NCBI RefSeq assembly: GCF_902706295.1
Contig: NZ_CACSJJ010000001.1
Location: 186,001-250,000, forward strand
Direction of reading: 5' to 3'
From: Arthrobacter sp. 18067
Lineage (GTDB): Bacteria; Actinomycetota; Actinomycetes; Actinomycetales; Micrococcaceae
Length of the DNA stretch: 64,000 bases
Below the pieces are notes generated by a model that did no database searches, had not been told where the DNA came from, and worked only from the letters and a program-made list of their open reading frames with translations. This document shows positions 35,931 to 44,104 of the stretch, in pieces; the first letter of the stretch is position 1, and each line of letters opens with the position of its first letter. Both the position numbers and the translations under genes were made by a program.

Positions 35931-37524
35931 GCCCGCCAGCGCCCGCCTGAGCTTCGTCACGCTCGAACAGTTCCTGGAGCAGCTGCCGCCCGAGTTGAAA
36001 ATGCTTCACGACGGCGGCAGCGGCGCCTCGCTGCTCCGGTGGGTGGAACCGAGCGAGCTCGAGGACCCCACACCCTACCTCCCGGAAGGTGAGTTCCTCC
36101 TGACCGCCGGGCTGCCCTTTCTTGGAAAAGGTGGCTCGGCGGCCAAGGTGGATGCCTATGTCCAACGGTTGGTTGATGCCAAAGTGGCGGCGCTCGGGTT
36201 CGGCATCCGGCCCTATTTCGACGCCGTTCCCCACGCCCTGCTGGACGCTTGCCGCAGGCACAATCTCACCTTGTTCGAGGTGCCGGAGTCGTTGCCGTTC
36301 GCGGCAATAGGGCTGGAGTTCTCGCAGCTTCTGGAAACAGACAACGCGAGGGTCTTCAGGCAACTGGCCGACACCAACCGCCAACTCATGCGGGCGGTCC
36401 TCTCCCCCAGACCGGAACACGAACTGCTCGCGGCCCTGGTGCAGCGGGTGCCTGTGTGGGCTGTCCTTGTTGGCGCGGACGGGCGGGTCAGGGCCCGCGG
36501 GCACAATGCCGGCGGCAGCAACGGCGTCGAACATTCTTTGCTGGCACCCATGCTGGAGCGACTCCTGTCCGGCAGCGGGCCGCGTGTGGAAATGGACGGC
36601 TTTGACCATCCAGGATCGGCGCTGGTGTTCGGGCATCCGCTGCGCAGCACCAAGGATGCGAACCTGGGTGCCTTGATCCTCGGCTCGGATGCACCGCTGA
36701 CACCTGCGCAGAACAACGTGGTGCAAGGAGCCGTGGGCCTGCTGGAATTGCTGGTGCGGCAGCGGACCAGCGGGTCCCTGGCGCCCAGCCAACTGGCCAC
36801 CGCGGTTCTGTTGCACCCGGATTCGCTGTCGTCCGGCGGCACGAAACACCTCAACGGGCTGAAGGACCTGCTGGCGCAGAGCCTGTCCTCCACCCGCTCG
36901 GCTCAGATGCGCGTGGTGCAAGGCGTCAGGGTGGATGGAGCCGCTGACGACGGCCCGGTTCGCGAGGTGCTGCAATGGCGGAGGCTGTTCGACACCAAAC
37001 TTGTGGAGATCACCGAGTACGGCTTCGCGGCCATCACACGCCTGAGGGTTGATGATTCCCTGCTGGCCGACGTCGAGAAGCTGGGGTGGCGTCTGGTGAT
37101 CGGCGAACCAACGGAACTTCTTGGGCTCACTGCGGCATATCAGCGTGCCAGTTCGCTCCGCAGCCGGGTGCTTTCCAGTGGCATGAGCGCGCGCGTGGAT
37201 GAAGTGACGTGGTCCGTCGCGGGCCTTTTGGGGCGCGAAGCGGGAACCATGCTGGCTGGGCGGCTCCTTGGACCGGTGCTCTCGCTGGAACCGGACCGGC
37301 GTGAACCGTTGCTGGCCGTCCTTCGCGGCTGGCTCAGCGAAAACGGCAGCTGGGACGGCTCGGCGAAACTGCTGGGGCTGCACCGCAACAGCGTCCGGCG
37401 GCAGATCGGCGTGCTGGGCGAACTTTTGGATATGGACCTCAACCAAGCACAGGTGCGTGCCGAGCTCTGGTTCGCCTTGCAGTATGTGGACGAGCCGGCG
37501 GGGTCCGCGGAGACAGCGGTCTAG
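35920..37524 (+). CDS. PucR family transcriptional regulator
   Basis: Regulator of 534 residues. The N-terminal PucR domain (about 10-140) precedes a GGDEF-like central region, and the C-terminal PucR HTH is LGLHRNSVRRQIGVLGELLD. PucR relatives control purine and amino-acid catabolism. ATG at 35920 overlaps alr by 11 nt, so the two are co-translated. Its TAG stop shares the palindrome CTAG at 37521-37524 with the stop of the convergent amidase gene. It is probably the local regulator of permease, monooxygenase and amidase. Confidence 0.87.
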   Translation: MSPEPASARLSFVTLEQFLEQLPPELKMLHDGGSGASLLRWVEPSELEDPTPYLPEGEFLLTAGLPFLGKGGSAAKVDAYVQRLVDAKVAALGFGIRPYFDAVPHALLDACRRHNLTLFEVPESLPFAAIGLEFSQLLETDNARVFRQLADTNRQLMRAVLSPRPEHELLAALVQRVPVWAVLVGADGRVRARGHNAGGSNGVEHSLLAPMLERLLSGSGPRVEMDGFDHPGSALVFGHPLRSTKDANLGALILGSDAPLTPAQNNVVQGAVGLLELLVRQRTSGSLAPSQLATAVLLHPDSLSSGGTKHLNGLKDLLAQSLSSTRSAQMRVVQGVRVDGAADDGPVREVLQWRRLFDTKLVEITEYGFAAITRLRVDDSLLADVEKLGWRLVIGEPTELLGLTAAYQRASSLRSRVLSSGMSARVDEVTWSVAGLLGREAGTMLAGRLLGPVLSLEPDRREPLLAVLRGWLSENGSWDGSAKLLGLHRNSVRRQIGVLGELLDMDLNQAQVRAELWFALQYVDEPAGSAETAV

Positions 37525-38324
37525 GCGCGCTGGTCCCATTTTTTATAAAGTTCCGGCCGGCGTTCGCGCAGGTACGGGACTTCGTTGCGTGCCGCTTTCA
37601 CGGTTTCAGTGCCGACCTCCGCGAACAACAACGTTGGGAAATCTCCCGCGGCAGCCAGCAAGGACCCGTCCGGTCCGGCCACCACGCTCCCGCCCAGGAA
37701 GCTGTAGACATCCTCGTGGCCGGAGTGGTTGGCATAGGCCACATTGAGCTGGCTTTCCAGCGCACGGGCGCGGATAAGCACCTGCGGGACGTTGTTAAAC
37801 CCGGCGGACAGGGCTGTTGGGACGAGCAGGAGTTCGGCACCGCGGGTTGCCGCTGCCCGGACTGCCTCCGGGAACTCGACGTCGTAGCAGATGAGCATCG
37901 ACGTCCGGATTCCGTTGAAATCCACGACGGCGGGAGGTTCCTGGGCGCCGACGAACGCTTTGTGCTCCTCCGGACCAAAGAGGTGGACCTTGGCGTAGTT
38001 GAGGACTTCGTTGCCCTCGGCATCCAGGAGTGTGGCAGTGATGTGCCAGGCATTCCCGTCGCCGGCGACGGCCGGGAGGCTGTACACCAGGCCGATGTTG
38101 TGCCGGCGTGCGATGTCCGCCAGTCGTTCGCGGATACCGGGGAGAGTGGCCGGATCCAATTCGGCATGCAGCCGCAGTGGCGCGTAGCCGACGGGGAACA
38201 GCTCCGGGGTGAGCAGCAGGCCGGCTCCGGCCTGGGCGGCGCGGTGGGCGGCGTCGTCGATGGTGCGCAGGTTGGCCTCAACGTCCATGACGGAAGCGTT
38301 TGCCTGGAGGACGGAGAGCAGCAT
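37521..38324 (-). CDS. davA: Carbon-nitrogen hydrolase, DavA-like omega-amidase
   Basis: Nitrilase-superfamily amidase of 267 residues. The triad is Glu41 (LLLTPELFPVGY), Lys112 (NYAKVHLFG) and Cys146 (SMLICYDVEFPEAV). IRARALESQLNVAYANHSG resembles 5-aminovaleramidase DavA and 4-guanidinobutyramidase. In the DavBA route it hydrolyses the amide made by the monooxygenase and yields ammonia and the omega-amino or guanidino acid. ATG at 38324 has AAGGTGG about 6 nt upstream; the frame continues to 38819 without support. It is transcribed toward pucR. Confidence 0.85.
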   Translation of the reverse strand: MLLSVLQANASVMDVEANLRTIDDAAHRAAQAGAGLLLTPELFPVGYAPLRLHAELDPATLPGIRERLADIARRHNIGLVYSLPAVAGDGNAWHITATLLDAEGNEVLNYAKVHLFGPEEHKAFVGAQEPPAVVDFNGIRTSMLICYDVEFPEAVRAAATRGAELLLVPTALSAGFNNVPQVLIRARALESQLNVAYANHSGHEDVYSFLGGSVVAGPDGSLLAAAGDFPTLLFAEVGTETVKAARNEVPYLRERRPELYKKWDQRA

Positions 38325-38350
38325 CTTTACCACCTTGGTTTTCGCCTGGT

Positions 38351-38372
38351 CCCGGCGCCCATGAGCGCCGGG
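38351..38372. promoter_or_regulatory. Hairpin in the leader of the amidase gene
   Basis: CCCGGCGC (38351-38358) pairs with 38365-38372 around a 6-nt loop, 27 nt upstream of the amidase ATG on the minus strand. It may be part of the 5' leader or an operator; no function can be assigned. Confidence 0.35.
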
Positions 38373-38522
38373 AAGTTTCTTGGTTCCAGCGTAGGCGGGG
38401 TGATGGGCTACGCGGCCGGGCATTTGGACCTGCACGCAAGGCAATCGGGACGCATTGCCCGTTGCGGGGCCCGTTCTTGCGTTGGAGTATGTCGGGGAGT
38501 GTTGACTCCTTGTGTTCACTTC

Positions 38523-38552
38523 TTGACTACAACGTTGCTTGTGGGGCAATCT
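38523..38552 (+). promoter_or_regulatory. Promoter of the ROK regulator with shared -35 motif
   Basis: TTGACT (38523-38528) and CAATCT (38547-38552) are separated by 18 nt; the ATG at 38560 is 7 nt later, so the transcript is probably leaderless. The surrounding CTTGACTACAA reappears as CTTGACGACAA in the transporter promoter at 39782-39792. Confidence 0.55.
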
Positions 38553-38559
38553 TCTTGTC

Positions 38560-39750
38560 ATGCCCGCTACGCAGCGCTCAACGAAGAGCCACCCAAGAAA
38601 ACCCGGCTCGCAGTCCGCGCTGCGCCACCTGAACCAGCAACGCATCATCGAGTGCCTGCTGAGCGGGCCTTCCACGCAAGCAGAGCTTTCGCGGCAGACC
38701 GGGCTTTCGACGGCAACAATCTCGAACATCGTGAAAATCATGCAGGACGCCGGCCTGGTTTCCACGGAACCCACTACCAGCTCCGGCCGCCGGGCAACCA
38801 ATGTGAGGCTGAACAGCAACGGCGCGGTCGCCGTCGGAATCGATTTCGGCCGCCGGCACCTGCGCGTGGTCCTTGCCTCGCTGGGCTATCACGTCATTGC
38901 CGAGGATTACATCGAATTGCCGCTGGGTCACCAGGCCGAAGAAGGCATCGCCGCCGCAGTCCGCCTGCTGGAAAGGCTGCTCCAGGAAAACGGTATCGAC
39001 CGCACTGCCGTGGTGGGAGCCGGCGCGGGCATTCCCGGCCCTATCGATCGCCGCTCCGGCACGGTTGCGCAGGGAGCCATCCTTCCGGAATGGGTAGGCA
39101 TCGACATCCTTCATCGGCTTGAGGAAGCGCTCAATTGCCCCGTCTTCGTTGACAACGACGCCAACCTGGGCGCGCTGTCCGAAGTAACGTGGGGACCCCA
39201 CAGCGGAGTCTCGAACCTCATGTTCCTCAAGATCGGCTCGGGCATTGGCGCGGGCCTGATCCTCAACGGATTCCCCTACTACGGCAACGTGGGAATCACC
39301 GGCGAAATCGGCCATGCAACCATTCACGAACACGGCCTGGTGTGCCGCTGTGGGAACAGGGGTTGCCTCGAAACGATAGCGTCCACCACCACCATGATCG
39401 AACTGCTGGGGCGTGGCCAGGAGACCCTGCTGACGCCGCAGGATATCGTCCGGAACTGCCTCTCCGGCGACTCCGCGACGCAGCGCGTTGTGGACGACGC
39501 CGGGCTGGCGGTGGGTCGCGCTTTGGGCAACGTCTCCAACCTCATCAACCCTGAAGTGATCGTAGTGGGCGGACCTTTGGCGGGCCTCGGGGACCTCCTG
39601 CTGGACCCCATCCGGCGCGGCCTGGTCAGGCACGCCGTACCCGTTGTGGGCGAGACAACCCACCTCGCAATGTCGTCCCTCGGGGCACGCGCAGAAGCAC
39701 TCGGCGCCGCCGCTTTGGTGTTCCAACACGCAAGTATTACCGGTAGGTAA
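38560..39750 (+). CDS. ROK family transcriptional regulator
   Basis: Regulator of 396 residues. The N-terminal winged HTH is TQAELSRQTGLSTATISNIV; the ROK sugar-kinase-like part has GAGAGIPGPIDRRSG, the DNDANLGALSE segment and the zinc site CRCGNRGCLET. Such XylR/NagC-like proteins repress sugar transport operons and respond to the sugar. ATG at 38560 follows its -10 box without a ribosome site. It lies 129 nt upstream of the sugar importer and shares a promoter motif with it, so it is probably the importer's repressor and its own. Confidence 0.93.
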   Translation: MPATQRSTKSHPRKPGSQSALRHLNQQRIIECLLSGPSTQAELSRQTGLSTATISNIVKIMQDAGLVSTEPTTSSGRRATNVRLNSNGAVAVGIDFGRRHLRVVLASLGYHVIAEDYIELPLGHQAEEGIAAAVRLLERLLQENGIDRTAVVGAGAGIPGPIDRRSGTVAQGAILPEWVGIDILHRLEEALNCPVFVDNDANLGALSEVTWGPHSGVSNLMFLKIGSGIGAGLILNGFPYYGNVGITGEIGHATIHEHGLVCRCGNRGCLETIASTTTMIELLGRGQETLLTPQDIVRNCLSGDSATQRVVDDAGLAVGRALGNVSNLINPEVIVVGGPLAGLGDLLLDPIRRGLVRHAVPVVGETTHLAMSSLGARAEALGAAALVFQHASITGR

Positions 39751-39782
39751 CGAAATCGTTAGCTGGATCATGCGTTCAAGTC

Positions 39783-39812
39783 TTGACGACAAGACGGGTG
39801 ATCCAGTTTACT
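39783..39812 (+). promoter_or_regulatory. Promoter/operator of the sugar ABC operon
   Basis: TTGACG (39783-39788) and TTTACT (39807-39812) with 18-nt spacing. The -35 region lies in the dyad GTCTTGACGACAAGAC (39780-39795), a 6-bp inverted repeat. Its core CTTGACnACAA also covers the -35 of the ROK gene, so ROK binding here would block RNA polymerase. Confidence 0.55.
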
Positions 39813-39879
39813 TTTTCATCAGACAGCCTCGCCATTGCGGGGCCGACAACGAAGTCATGCATTGGAGGCGTAAGGGCTG

Positions 39880-41436
39880 ATGACATCCCTCGACACGCAA
39901 GGTGATCCCATCCTTTTGGAGATGCGCTCGATCACGAAGGAATTCCCCGGCGTGAAGGCCTTGTCGAACGTGAGCCTGCGCGTTATGGCCGGCGAAATCC
40001 ACGCGATCTGCGGGGAGAACGGTGCCGGCAAGTCCACGCTCATGAAGGTTCTTTCCGGCGTTTACGGCTACGGAAGCTACACGGGCGACATCGTGTACCA
40101 AGCCGAAACCCAGCAGTTCAAGGACATCCGCGCAAGCGAAGCGGCCGGCATCGTGATCATCCACCAGGAACTGGCACTGATCCCGGAACTGTCCATCATG
40201 GAAAACATCTTCCTCGGAAACGAACCCACCAAATGGGGCGTGATCGACTGGACCGAGGCCCGCAAGCGTTCCCTTGAACTGCTGGCCCGCGTTGGCCTGC
40301 GCGAGGATCCCGATACCCCCATCAAGGAAATCGGCGTCGGCAAGCAGCAACTGGTGGAAATCGCCAAGGCCCTGAACAAGTCCGTTCGCCTGCTGATCCT
40401 GGACGAGCCCACCGCAGCGCTGAACGAGTCGGACTCCCAGCACCTGTTGGACCTGATCCTGGGGCTCAAGGGCAAGGGCATCACCTCGATCATCATTTCC
40501 CACAAGCTCAACGAGATCGAACAGATCGCGGACGAGATCACCATCATCCGAGACGGCAAGTCCATCGAGACGCTGAACGTCAAGCGTGATGGCGTGGACG
40601 AGGACCGCATCATCAAGGGCATGGTTGGCCGGACGCTCGAGTCCCGCTTCCCGGACCACGAGCCGAAGATCGGCGAGGTGTTCTTCGAGGTCAAGGACTG
40701 GACCGTGGGGCACCCCCAGATCTCGGACCGCTTGATCTGCAAGGGCTCCAACTTCTTTGTGCGCCGCGGCGAAATCGTCGGCTTTGCCGGCCTTATGGGC
40801 GCCGGCCGCACGGAATTGGCCCGCTCCCTCTTTGGACACTCCTACGGCCGCTTCATCAAGGGACAGGTGTACAAGGACGGCAAGCAGGTCCACCTCCGCA
40901 GCGTCAAGCAAGCCATCGACGCCGGCCTGGGCTACGTCACCGAGGACCGCAAGTCCCTGGGACTGAACCTGCTGGACGACATCAAGACCACCACGGTTTC
41001 CGCGGCACTGAACAAGATCAGCAACTACTCGGTGGTGGATACGCGCAAGGAGTTCTCGGTCGCGGAGGAGTACCGGAAGTCACTGCGGACCAAGACCCCG
41101 TCGGTTGAGGAAGGTGTAGCCAAACTCTCCGGTGGCAACCAGCAGAAAGTCGTGCTGGCCAAGTGGATGTTCACCGACCCCGACCTCCTGATCCTGGACG
41201 AACCCACCCGCGGAATCGACGTAGGTGCCAAGTACGAGATCTACGGAATCATCCAGAGGCTCGCGAACCAGGGCAAGGGAGTGATTGTCATTTCCTCGGA
41301 ACTCCCTGAGCTCCTGGGCCTGTCCGACCGTATCTACACCATCTTCGAAGGCGCCATCACCGGCGTCCTGGACAAAAACGAAGCAAGCCAGGAAAGCCTC
41401 ATGAAACTCATGACTTCCGCCCGCAAATCCGCCTGA
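39880..41436 (+). CDS. gguA: Multiple-sugar ABC importer ATPase (GguA/MmsA type)
   Basis: Protein of 518 residues with two ABC domains. The first has Walker [13 protein letters not shown] and a degenerate signature ([16 protein letters not shown]) with [12 protein letters not shown]; the second has the canonical [15 protein letters not shown] and [16 protein letters not shown]. This is usual for RbsA/XylG/GguA proteins. AAGGG stands 4 nt and GGAGG 12 nt before ATG 39880. It drives the import of monosaccharides such as xylose, arabinose, galactose or glucose with the next two genes. Confidence 0.93.
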   Translation: MTSLDTQGDPILLEMRSITKEFPGVKALSNVSLRVMAGEIHAICGENGAGKSTLMKVLSGVYGYGSYTGDIVYQAETQQFKDIRASEAAGIVIIHQELALIPELSIMENIFLGNEPTKWGVIDWTEARKRSLELLARVGLREDPDTPIKEIGVGKQQLVEIAKALNKSVRLLILDEPTAALNESDSQHLLDLILGLKGKGITSIIISHKLNEIEQIADEITIIRDGKSIETLNVKRDGVDEDRIIKGMVGRTLESRFPDHEPKIGEVFFEVKDWTVGHPQISDRLICKGSNFFVRRGEIVGFAGLMGAGRTELARSLFGHSYGRFIKGQVYKDGKQVHLRSVKQAIDAGLGYVTEDRKSLGLNLLDDIKTTTVSAALNKISNYSVVDTRKEFSVAEEYRKSLRTKTPSVEEGVAKLSGGNQQKVVLAKWMFTDPDLLILDEPTRGIDVGAKYEIYGIIQRLANQGKGVIVISSELPELLGLSDRIYTIFEGAITGVLDKNEASQESLMKLMTSARKSA

Positions 41437-41480
41437 CCGTTGGCCCAGACTCGCCCCATCCTGACACAAGGACCAAAACA

Positions 41481-42752
41481 ATGAACGCGCTCAAGAAGCT
41501 ATTTGGTGGCAATACCCGCCAGTTTGGCATGATCTTCGCCCTGGTGGCACTTATCGTCTTCTTCCAGATCTTCACCGGGGGCCGCACGTTGACCCCCGGA
41601 AACGTGATCAACCTGTTCAACGGCAACTCCTACATCCTGATCTTGGCCATCGGCATGGTCCTGGTGATCATCGCCGGCCACATCGATCTCTCCGTGGGTT
41701 CCGTAGCCGCGTTCGTGGGGGTTTCGGTAGCCCTCGCCATGCGGGACTGGGGCCTGCCTTGGTGGGCAGGCGTGCTCTTCGGCCTGCTCCTTGGAGCAGT
41801 GATCGGTGCTTGGCAAGGACTGTGGACAGCGTATGTGGGCATACCTGCCTTCATCGTGACGCTGGCAGGCATGCTCTTGTTCCGCGGCTTTAACCAGTTC
41901 GTCGGCAAGTCCAACACCATCCCGGTTTCCAAGGAATTCCAGTTCATTGGTTCCGGGTACTTGCCCGAAATCGGCCCGAACACCGGCTTCAACAACCTCA
42001 CCTTGCTCATTGGCATCGTGGCGGCAGCGTTGGTGGTCATCATGTCCCTGCGGACCCGTGCCGCCAACAAGGCTCTTGGCGCCGATGTTCCCGAGCTCTG
42101 GGTTGAGGTCACCAAGCTGGTCCTGATCTGCGGTGCCATCCTCTACGCGACGTACCTGTTCGCTACCGGCCGCCCCGGAACGTCCTTCCCCATCCCCGGC
42201 CTGATCCTGGCCGTGCTGGTCCTCATCTACGGCTTCATCGCTGACAAGACGGTCCTCGGCCGCCACGTCTACGCCGTGGGTGGCAACCGCCACGCAGCCG
42301 AGCTTTCCGGCGTGCAGTCCAAGAAGGTCAACTTCCTGGTCATGATGAACATGTCCATCCTGGCCGGCCTGGCCGGCATGATCTTCGTTGCCCGCTCCAC
42401 TGCTTCCGGCCCGTTCGACGGCGTCGGTTGGGAACTGGATGCCATTGCGGCCGTCTTCATCGGTGGCGCTGCCGTTACCGGTGGTGTTGGTACCGTGATC
42501 GGCTCGATCGTCGGCGGCCTGGTCATGGCCGTCCTCAACAATGGTCTCCAGCTCCTGGGTGTTGGCGCCGACCTCACCCAGATCATCAAGGGCCTGGTGC
42601 TCCTGGCTGCAGTCGCTTTCGATGTCTACAACAAGTCCCAGGGTAAGAGGTCCATCACGGGCATGCTGATCAAGGGCTTCCAGCGCAATAACAACGAGAT
42701 CAAGCCGGACGAAACCACATCCACCAAAGAGGTCATCTCCAAGGAAGCGTGA
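41481..42752 (+). CDS. gguB: Multiple-sugar ABC importer permease (GguB/MmsB type)
   Basis: Permease of 423 residues with about ten membrane helices. The segment GHIDLSVGSVAAFVG near helix 2-3 and GGAAVTGGVGTVIGSIVG are hallmarks of the ribose/xylose/galactose permease family. The central extra region AANKALGADVPELWVEV is as in the longer GguB form. It lies 44 nt after the ATPase gene in the same operon. Confidence 0.94.
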   Translation: MNALKKLFGGNTRQFGMIFALVALIVFFQIFTGGRTLTPGNVINLFNGNSYILILAIGMVLVIIAGHIDLSVGSVAAFVGVSVALAMRDWGLPWWAGVLFGLLLGAVIGAWQGLWTAYVGIPAFIVTLAGMLLFRGFNQFVGKSNTIPVSKEFQFIGSGYLPEIGPNTGFNNLTLLIGIVAAALVVIMSLRTRAANKALGADVPELWVEVTKLVLICGAILYATYLFATGRPGTSFPIPGLILAVLVLIYGFIADKTVLGRHVYAVGGNRHAAELSGVQSKKVNFLVMMNMSILAGLAGMIFVARSTASGPFDGVGWELDAIAAVFIGGAAVTGGVGTVIGSIVGGLVMAVLNNGLQLLGVGADLTQIIKGLVLLAAVAFDVYNKSQGKRSITGMLIKGFQRNNNEIKPDETTSTKEVISKEA

Positions 42753-42806
42753 TCCGCTTCCTGACAGACTCGCTCCACCCCACCCACACAGAAAGTGAAC
42801 CAAGAT

Positions 42807-43904
42807 ATGCGAATGTTTGGTAAAGCAGGAAAGGCAGCAGCAGTCGCTGCCATCGCGGCACTGGCGCTGACAGCCTGCGGCCGCACTGACAGCGGCTCAA
42901 GCACCAGCACGGCAGGCGGGGAAGCGTTCCCCAAGGACTCGCTGATCGGCGTCGCACTTCCGCAGAAGACCAGTGAAAACTGGGTCCTCGCGGAGAAGCT
43001 GTTCAACGACGGCCTCACCAGCGCCGGTTTCAAGGCGGACGTCCAGTTCGCCAACGGCGGCGTATCCGAGCAGCAGAACCAGATCAGCGCCATGGTCACC
43101 AAGGGTGCCAAGGTCATCATCGTGGGAGCCATCGACGGCGCCCAGCTGGGTACCCAGCTCCAGCAGGCCAAGGAATCCGGCGCCACGATCATCGCCTACG
43201 ACCGCCTGCTCCTCAACACCGAGAACGTGGACTACTACGTGGCCTACGACAACTTCAAGGTTGGCGAACTGCAGGGCCAGGCCCTGCTGGACGGCATGAA
43301 GGCCAAGAAGGCGACGGGTCCGTACAACATCGAACTCTTCGCCGGTTCCCCGGATGATGCCAATGCGAAGGTCTTCTTCGACGGCGCCATGAGCGTCCTG
43401 AAGCCGAAGATCGACGACGGCACCCTCAAGGTTGTTTCGGGCCAGACCTCGTTCGAGCAGGCTGTTACCCAGGGTTGGAAGGCAGAAAACGCCCAGCGTC
43501 GCGCTGACACGCTGCTTACCGGCAGCTACGGCACCGCTTCCCTGGACGGCGTCCTGTCCCCGAACGACACCTTGGCCCGTGCAGTGCTGACGTCCGTCAG
43601 GGCCGCCGGCAAGCCGCTCCCGGTTGTCACCGGCCAGGACTCCGAAGTTGAGTCCGTGAAGTCGATCATGGCCGGCGAGCAGTACTCCACCATCAACAAG
43701 GACACCCGCAAGCTCGTTGAGCACGCCATCACCATGGTGAAGGACCTCCAGGCCGGCAAGGAACTGGAAATCAACGACAAGGACTCCTACAACAACGGTG
43801 TCAAGACCGTCCCCGCGTACCTCCTCCCGCCACAGATCGTGACACTGGAGAACGTCAAGACGGCTTACGTTGACGATCCGGTACTCGGCCCGATCACCAA
43901 GTAA
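42807..43904 (+). CDS. chvE: Sugar-binding lipoprotein, ChvE type
   Basis: Periplasmic-binding-protein family lipoprotein of 365 residues. The signal sequence ends at lipobox LALTACGR (Cys24). The core shows IGVALPQKTSENW, IVGAIDGAQLG and NGVKTVPAYLLPPQIVTLEN, as in ChvE, which binds several monosaccharides. ATG at 42807 is used; GTG at 42795 is possible. It is the third gene of the importer, 54 nt after the permease. The substrate range is inferred from family membership. Confidence 0.92.
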   Translation: MRMFGKAGKAAAVAAIAALALTACGRTDSGSSTSTAGGEAFPKDSLIGVALPQKTSENWVLAEKLFNDGLTSAGFKADVQFANGGVSEQQNQISAMVTKGAKVIIVGAIDGAQLGTQLQQAKESGATIIAYDRLLLNTENVDYYVAYDNFKVGELQGQALLDGMKAKKATGPYNIELFAGSPDDANAKVFFDGAMSVLKPKIDDGTLKVVSGQTSFEQAVTQGWKAENAQRRADTLLTGSYGTASLDGVLSPNDTLARAVLTSVRAAGKPLPVVTGQDSEVESVKSIMAGEQYSTINKDTRKLVEHAITMVKDLQAGKELEINDKDSYNNGVKTVPAYLLPPQIVTLENVKTAYVDDPVLGPITK

Positions 43905-43927
43905 CACCTCTTCACCGCAAGACAGCA

Positions 43928-43959
43928 AGCCCCGGTCCGCCAGCAGGCGGGCCGGGGCT
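43928..43959 (+). terminator. Rho-independent terminator of sugar operon
   Basis: AGCCCCGGTCCGCC (43928-43941) pairs with 43946-43959 over 14 bp with one G-T pair around a 4-nt loop, followed by TTCTCTT. It lies 23 nt after the ChvE-type stop. Confidence 0.85.
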
Positions 43960-44104
43960 TTCTCTTGCCTCAAACGGCGGGCGCGCGCGCTTTCACAGCC
44001 CACGCATAGCTTCGGCTGGTGTACCGCACAGCAGCACTCAGCAGTCTTGGATCTGCGGCCCGCGTCCAGCGGGACCAACGAACATGCAGGTCAAGAGGAG
44101 AAAC

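Noticed and set aside
35827..37539. 570-codon open frame antisense to pucR
   Set aside because: Shadow frame; composition rich in Arg, Gln, His without any domain, while pucR has a PucR HTH and a matching start overlap.
38578..39792. 404-codon frame antisense to the ROK gene
   Set aside because: No domain and overlaps a complete ROK protein with zinc motif and HTH.
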